This document shows, piece after piece, positions 61,162-64,000 of a DNA stretch of 64,000 bases. The notes beneath the pieces are model-generated. The model did not search any database and was not told the DNA's origin. It saw nothing but the letters and a program-made list of their open reading frames with translations. The number at the start of each line of letters is the position of its first letter. Within the stretch, counting starts at the first letter, position 1. The DNA is from Actinacidiphila guanduensis (GTDB lineage: Bacteria > Actinomycetota > Actinomycetes > Streptomycetales > Streptomycetaceae), in contig NZ_FNIE01000003.1 of NCBI RefSeq assembly GCF_900103985.1, positions 248,001 to 312,000 on the forward strand, read 5' to 3'. A program made the translations under genes and the position numbers.

Positions 61162-61977
61162 TCAGTCGTAGAGGGCGGCGAAGGTGTCGCGGAAGACGCG
61201 GGCCTGCAGTTCGCTGCCGGCCAGCGCGGCGGCCGTGCGGGCGTGCTCGCCGGCGTAGTCGCCCCAGGGCTGGTCGCTGGCGAAGAGCACCCGGTCGTGG
61301 CCGAGGCCGCGCCGCTCGATCTCGGCGGCCAGCCACCGCGGGGCGAAGCCGATCGCCCAGGACAGGTCGGTGTAGACCCGCTTGCCGGCGGCGATCCAGT
61401 CGAAGAACCGGCCGCCGGCGAGCTTGATGTGGCCGCTCATGCCCCCGCCGAAGTGCACCAGGTGCACCGGCACGCGGTCGGCGTACCACTCCACCAGGTG
61501 CCCGACCTCGTCGATGTCGGAGGCCGCGCCGGGCGAGGTGTGCACGTGGACGACGAGGCCGTACCGCTCGGCTGCGGCGAAGATCGCGTCCAGCGGCGCC
61601 CGGCAGTCGGGGTCGGTGGGGCGCCCGCCCAGCAGGAAGCTGAGCTTGAGGGCGCGCACACCGGGCTCGCCGGCCAGCGCCAGCGCCTTCGCGGTGCGCT
61701 CGGCGTCGGCCGGGCGGGGCGAGACCCACAGCCCGGCCCGGACCCGGTCGTCGGCCTGGGCGGCCTCCAGCACCAGGTCGTTGAGCCGGAAGGCGGCATC
61801 CGGGTCGGGCACACCGTAGTTGGGGATCACCAGGGCGCGCTCGGTGCCCTCGGCGTCGAGGTCGGCGAGCAGCTGCTTGACGGTGCCGCGGGCGGTGGTG
61901 TCGGGGTTGACCGGCGGACCGCCGTAGAAGGGGTGGGCGGGCAGGACGCCGATGTGGCGGTGGGCGTCGAAGACCAT
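61162..61977 (-). CDS. Amidohydrolase (TIM-barrel) within the Nit1C-like operon
   Basis: 271 residues. FDAHRHIG near the N-terminus is the metal-binding HxH. VHVHTSPG and LVHFGGGM supply further His residues, and VLFASDQPWGDY carries the late Asp of the amidohydrolase-2 family, which includes decarboxylases and hydrolases. It sits between the MSMEG_0569-type and MSMEG_0572-type genes on the same strand, with 84-147-bp gaps filled with repeats. It may act on the amide or acid formed by the pathway. GAAGGA lies eight bases before the ATG. Confidence 0.88.
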   Translation of the reverse strand: MVFDAHRHIGVLPAHPFYGGPPVNPDTTARGTVKQLLADLDAEGTERALVIPNYGVPDPDAAFRLNDLVLEAAQADDRVRAGLWVSPRPADAERTAKALALAGEPGVRALKLSFLLGGRPTDPDCRAPLDAIFAAAERYGLVVHVHTSPGAASDIDEVGHLVEWYADRVPVHLVHFGGGMSGHIKLAGGRFFDWIAAGKRVYTDLSWAIGFAPRWLAAEIERRGLGHDRVLFASDQPWGDYAGEHARTAAALAGSELQARVFRDTFAALYD

Positions 61978-61990
61978 GGGGCGCGTCCTT

Positions 61991-62023
61991 CGAGCGGGAT
62001 GCGAGCAGGATGCGAGCGGGGCT
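61991..62023. repeat. 3 x 11-bp tandem repeat
   Basis: CGAGCGGGATG, CGAGCAGGATG and CGAGCGGGGCT in direct succession upstream of the amidohydrolase, decaying into GGGC-rich sequence. Confidence 0.75.
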
Positions 62024-62073
62024 TGGGCGGGACTTGGGCAGGAGTGGGCGGTGGGCGGGCGGGGCCGGCGGTG

Positions 62074-63393
62074 TCAGCCCGCGGGCAGGGCGGGGGCCAG
62101 CGAGGTCGGGGCGCCGGTGAGGGTGCCGCAGACGTCGGCGAGCCGCCGGTTGGCGTCGATGTGGTCGGCGAGGAACTCCGCGTCCCGGCCCACCGCCTCG
62201 AAGCGGCCCGAACCCCAGGTGTGCTGCCAGGGCAGGCCGAGGAAGTACAGGCCGGGGCAGCTGGTGGCGCCGCGCCAATGCATGGGGTAGCCGCGGCCGT
62301 CGAAGACGGGCACCCCGATCCAGGTGTGGTCGCGGCGGAAGCCGGTCGCCCACACCACGGCGGCGACGCCCTCGGCGGCCAGGTCCAGCGTCCTGGGGTG
62401 GCCGGGCCCCGGCCGCCAGACGGGCACGTAGCGGGCCTCGTCGGGGGCGGCGAGGCCGCGGGCGGCGATGTGCTGGTCGATGGCGTCCTTGATGGACTCC
62501 GCGACGGCGTCGGCCCGGTCGAGGTTCGCCGCGAGGTCGGCGGCGAACTCCAGCCGGCCGCCCTCGGCGCCGGTGAGGTGCCCGTACAGCCGCATGCCGT
62601 CGCGGGCGAAGGCGCGCAGGTCGATGTCGCGGCCGCCGTCGCGGCCGGTGACGTAGTGGTTGACCCGGACCCGCACCGCCTCGGCGTCGTCGAACTCGTC
62701 GACCGGCCGGTCGTAGTGGCCCATCTCGTCCAGCCAGGCCACGCAGTCCCGGCCGCGGTAGAAGCGGGCCACGCGGGGCGCGCCGCCGACCGCGAGGTGC
62801 ACCCGGCGCCCGGCCAGGTGCAGATCCTCGGCGATCTGGGCGCCGGACTGGCCGGAGCCGACCACCAGCACCGCGCCCGGCGGCAGGGCGCCGGGGTTGC
62901 GGTACTGCGAGGAGTGCAGCTGGACCAGGTCCGCGGGCAGCCGCTCGGCCAGCCGCGGCACCTTGGGCGTGTGGTAGGGCCCGGTGGCCACGATCACCTG
63001 GTCGGCGGTGAAGGTGCCCCGGCTGGTGCCGAGTTCGAAGGCGCCACCGGGCAGCCGGCGCAGCGCGGTAACGGTGGTGTCCTCCACCAGCGGCGGCTGG
63101 AAGGAGGCGGCGTAGTCCTCCAGGTACCGGACGATCTCGTCGCGCACCATGAAGCCGTCCGGGCCGCCGCCGCGGTAGGGGAAGCCGGGCAGCCGGCACT
63201 GCCAGTTGGGCGTCACCAGGCAGAAGGAGTCCCAGCGGCGCGCGCGCCACTCGTGGCCGACACGGTGGGCCTCCACCACGACGTGCCCGATGCCGCGCCG
63301 GGTGAGGTGGTGGCTGGCCGACAGCCCGGCCTGGCCGCCGCCGACGACCGCCACCGGCCAGTGCCCGCCGGCGAGCCGGGGCGGGGCGGTCAC
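62074..63393 (-). CDS. Flavin-dependent oxidoreductase of the MSMEG_0569 family
   Basis: 439 residues, a flavin monooxygenase-like protein. The FAD site is VVGGGQAGLSA near 15-25, an NADPH site VVGSGQSGAQIAEDL lies near 198-212, and AVVWATGF is the ATG-type motif. It is a constant member of the nitrilase/radical SAM cluster (NitH-like) and probably oxygenates the pathway intermediate. The GTG at 63393 overlaps the stop of the MSMEG_0570-type gene (GTGA); the long open frame upstream of it belongs to no recognisable domain. Confidence 0.92.
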   Translation of the reverse strand: MTAPPRLAGGHWPVAVVGGGQAGLSASHHLTRRGIGHVVVEAHRVGHEWRARRWDSFCLVTPNWQCRLPGFPYRGGGPDGFMVRDEIVRYLEDYAASFQPPLVEDTTVTALRRLPGGAFELGTSRGTFTADQVIVATGPYHTPKVPRLAERLPADLVQLHSSQYRNPGALPPGAVLVVGSGQSGAQIAEDLHLAGRRVHLAVGGAPRVARFYRGRDCVAWLDEMGHYDRPVDEFDDAEAVRVRVNHYVTGRDGGRDIDLRAFARDGMRLYGHLTGAEGGRLEFAADLAANLDRADAVAESIKDAIDQHIAARGLAAPDEARYVPVWRPGPGHPRTLDLAAEGVAAVVWATGFRRDHTWIGVPVFDGRGYPMHWRGATSCPGLYFLGLPWQHTWGSGRFEAVGRDAEFLADHIDANRRLADVCGTLTGAPTSLAPALPAG

Positions 63394-63689
63394 CGCGGGC
63401 TCCCGTCCGGGTTGACCAGCGACTCCACGGTCATCTGCGCACCGGGCGGGTAGGCGGCCGCCGACTCCTCGATACGGGCGAGCTGTTCGGCCGCGGCGGT
63501 GCAGGCGAAGCCGTACTTCGCGCGGACCCGCTCGCTCGCCTCGCCCAGCGCGGCGCGGCTGCGCGCCACGAAGTCGGCGACCTCGTAGCGGGCGCCCGCG
63601 GTGAGGTGGTCCTCCACTACAGTGGACGGCGAGTAGCAGCGCTGGGTCCGTCCGTCGGGCCAGCGCACGTGGACGTAGAGCTCGGGCAT
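63390..63689 (-). CDS. MSMEG_0570-type nitrogen starvation protein
   Basis: 99 residues. YVHVRWPDGRTQRCYSPSTV (5-24, conserved start) and a helical C-terminal half identify the small MSMEG_0570 family. Biochemical role unknown. It is the first gene of the Nit1C-like operon, with GGAGG six bases before the ATG, so the operon promoter should lie in 63690-63888. Confidence 0.9.
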   Translation of the reverse strand: MPELYVHVRWPDGRTQRCYSPSTVVEDHLTAGARYEVADFVARSRAALGEASERVRAKYGFACTAAAEQLARIEESAAAYPPGAQMTVESLVNPDGSPR

Positions 63690-63888
63690 GCCTGTCCTCC
63701 ATGCGGGACGCGGCCGGTGGCGGGGAGAGCCGTCGGCTGCGGCGTGTGAGGACCACTTCAGCCAGCGGGCGTTGCCGATCGAAGTCATCGGGACTAAAGA
63801 CGCGTTACGGAATCCTCACCGTGCGTGAGGGCGGCGGGCCAGGCGTGGCGGCGGGCGGCGCCGGCGGCGGGCGTGGGAGCCTGGGCCG
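63690..63888. promoter_or_regulatory. Divergent promoter region of the Nit1C-like operon
   Basis: It contains an inverted repeat CCTCAC-N5-GTGAGG (63814-63830) and, next to it, GTTAC (63804-63808). No -35/-10 pair is convincing. Given the nitrogen-starvation link of the family, a nitrogen regulator site is expected, but a clear GlnR box is not seen. Confidence 0.35.
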
Positions 63889-64000
63889 GTGCGACACGAG
63901 GAGACCGAGTTCGTCGGCGGGCCGCTGGACGGCCGCGTGCTGGAGGTCGTCACCGGCATGACGGGCCAGCCCCCGCCGGACTACCGCGTGCCCGTGCCCG
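63889..64000 (+). CDS. Start of a conserved actinomycete hypothetical protein (3' partial)
   Basis: 37 codons are visible from a GTG with GGAG nine bases upstream; the protein begins [20 protein letters not shown]. This [13 protein letters not shown] pattern resembles short Streptomyces proteins of unknown function. It is divergent from the nitrilase operon. The end lies outside the window. Confidence 0.6.
   Translation, partial: MRHEETEFVGGPLDGRVLEVVTGMTGQPPPDYRVPVP

Noticed and set aside
63770..63812. Possible GlnR box upstream of the Nit1C-like operon
   Set aside because: Pentamers with 6-base spacing can be laid out (GTTGC, AAGTC, ACTAA, GTTAC), but only one fits the GTnAC/GAAAC consensus.
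1..64000. Prophage, IS element, CRISPR, tRNA or rRNA
   Set aside because: No transposase or integrase signature, no regular 30-bp repeat-spacer pattern, and no tRNA cloverleaf or rRNA sequence was recognised on reading both strands.

Overview
This is a very GC-rich chromosomal window with the gene content of a Streptomyces or close relative (Streptomycetaceae). The evidence is two conservons (cvnABCD operons), CYP157/CYP154-type P450s, a DUF742 protein, GTG/TTG starts, stop/start overlaps of the ATGA and GTGA kind, and many secreted or membrane proteins. I see no rRNA, tRNA, CRISPR array, IS element, integrase or phage module. Both edges cut a gene.

Layout: 1-3428 holds the end of a DUF2156 (LPG-synthetase-like) membrane protein and a divergent SDR/TetR pair with three operator-like palindromes. 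A 1.4-kb stretch without a confident gene follows. 4862-10329 is a conservon with two P450s (cvnABCD + CYP157-like + CYP154-like). 10465-22137 is the most unusual region: a membrane protein, a 66-residue precursor-like peptide translationally coupled to an HExxH peptide-modification enzyme, then on the other strand a vWA-NB-ARC-TPR giant protein, a MoxR-type AAA+ ATPase, a VMAP-like protein and a nucleoside-phosphorylase-like protein with a putative effector-associated domain. Together these look like a ternary vWA/MoxR/VMAP conflict system merged with an FxSxx-type RiPP locus that has no radical SAM enzyme. 22223-23986 is a PadR/SDR pair and 24098-27526 a large secreted GH3 enzyme. 27970-39110 holds an ammonia-lyase-like protein with an altered MIO motif and an osmoprotectant ABC transporter whose binding protein is separated from its other genes by a second conservon (31573-36486).

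39478-53807 is a mixed region: a class I glutamine amidotransferase, a secreted GH75 chitosanase with a ricin-type lectin domain, an oxidoreductase, a LuxR-type regulator followed by a small secreted peptide, a pentapeptide-repeat protein, a SEDS/PBP pair, a polysaccharide deacetylase, a CapA-like protein and a diiron oxygenase with its TetR neighbour. 54777-63689 is one tightly overlapping minus-strand operon of the Nit1C / MSMEG_0565-0572 type: two nitrilase-superfamily proteins (one with an intact Glu-Lys-Cys triad, one with Glu and Cys both replaced by Asp), a GNAT-AIR synthase fusion, a radical SAM protein, an amidohydrolase, a flavoprotein oxidoreductase, two small family proteins and a glycosyltransferase.

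Shared themes are stacked regulatory dyads in divergent regions, several probable leaderless transcripts, strong perfect hairpins between convergent genes, and degenerate 10-12-bp tandem repeats in short spacers. Family names come from sequence recognition without database searches.
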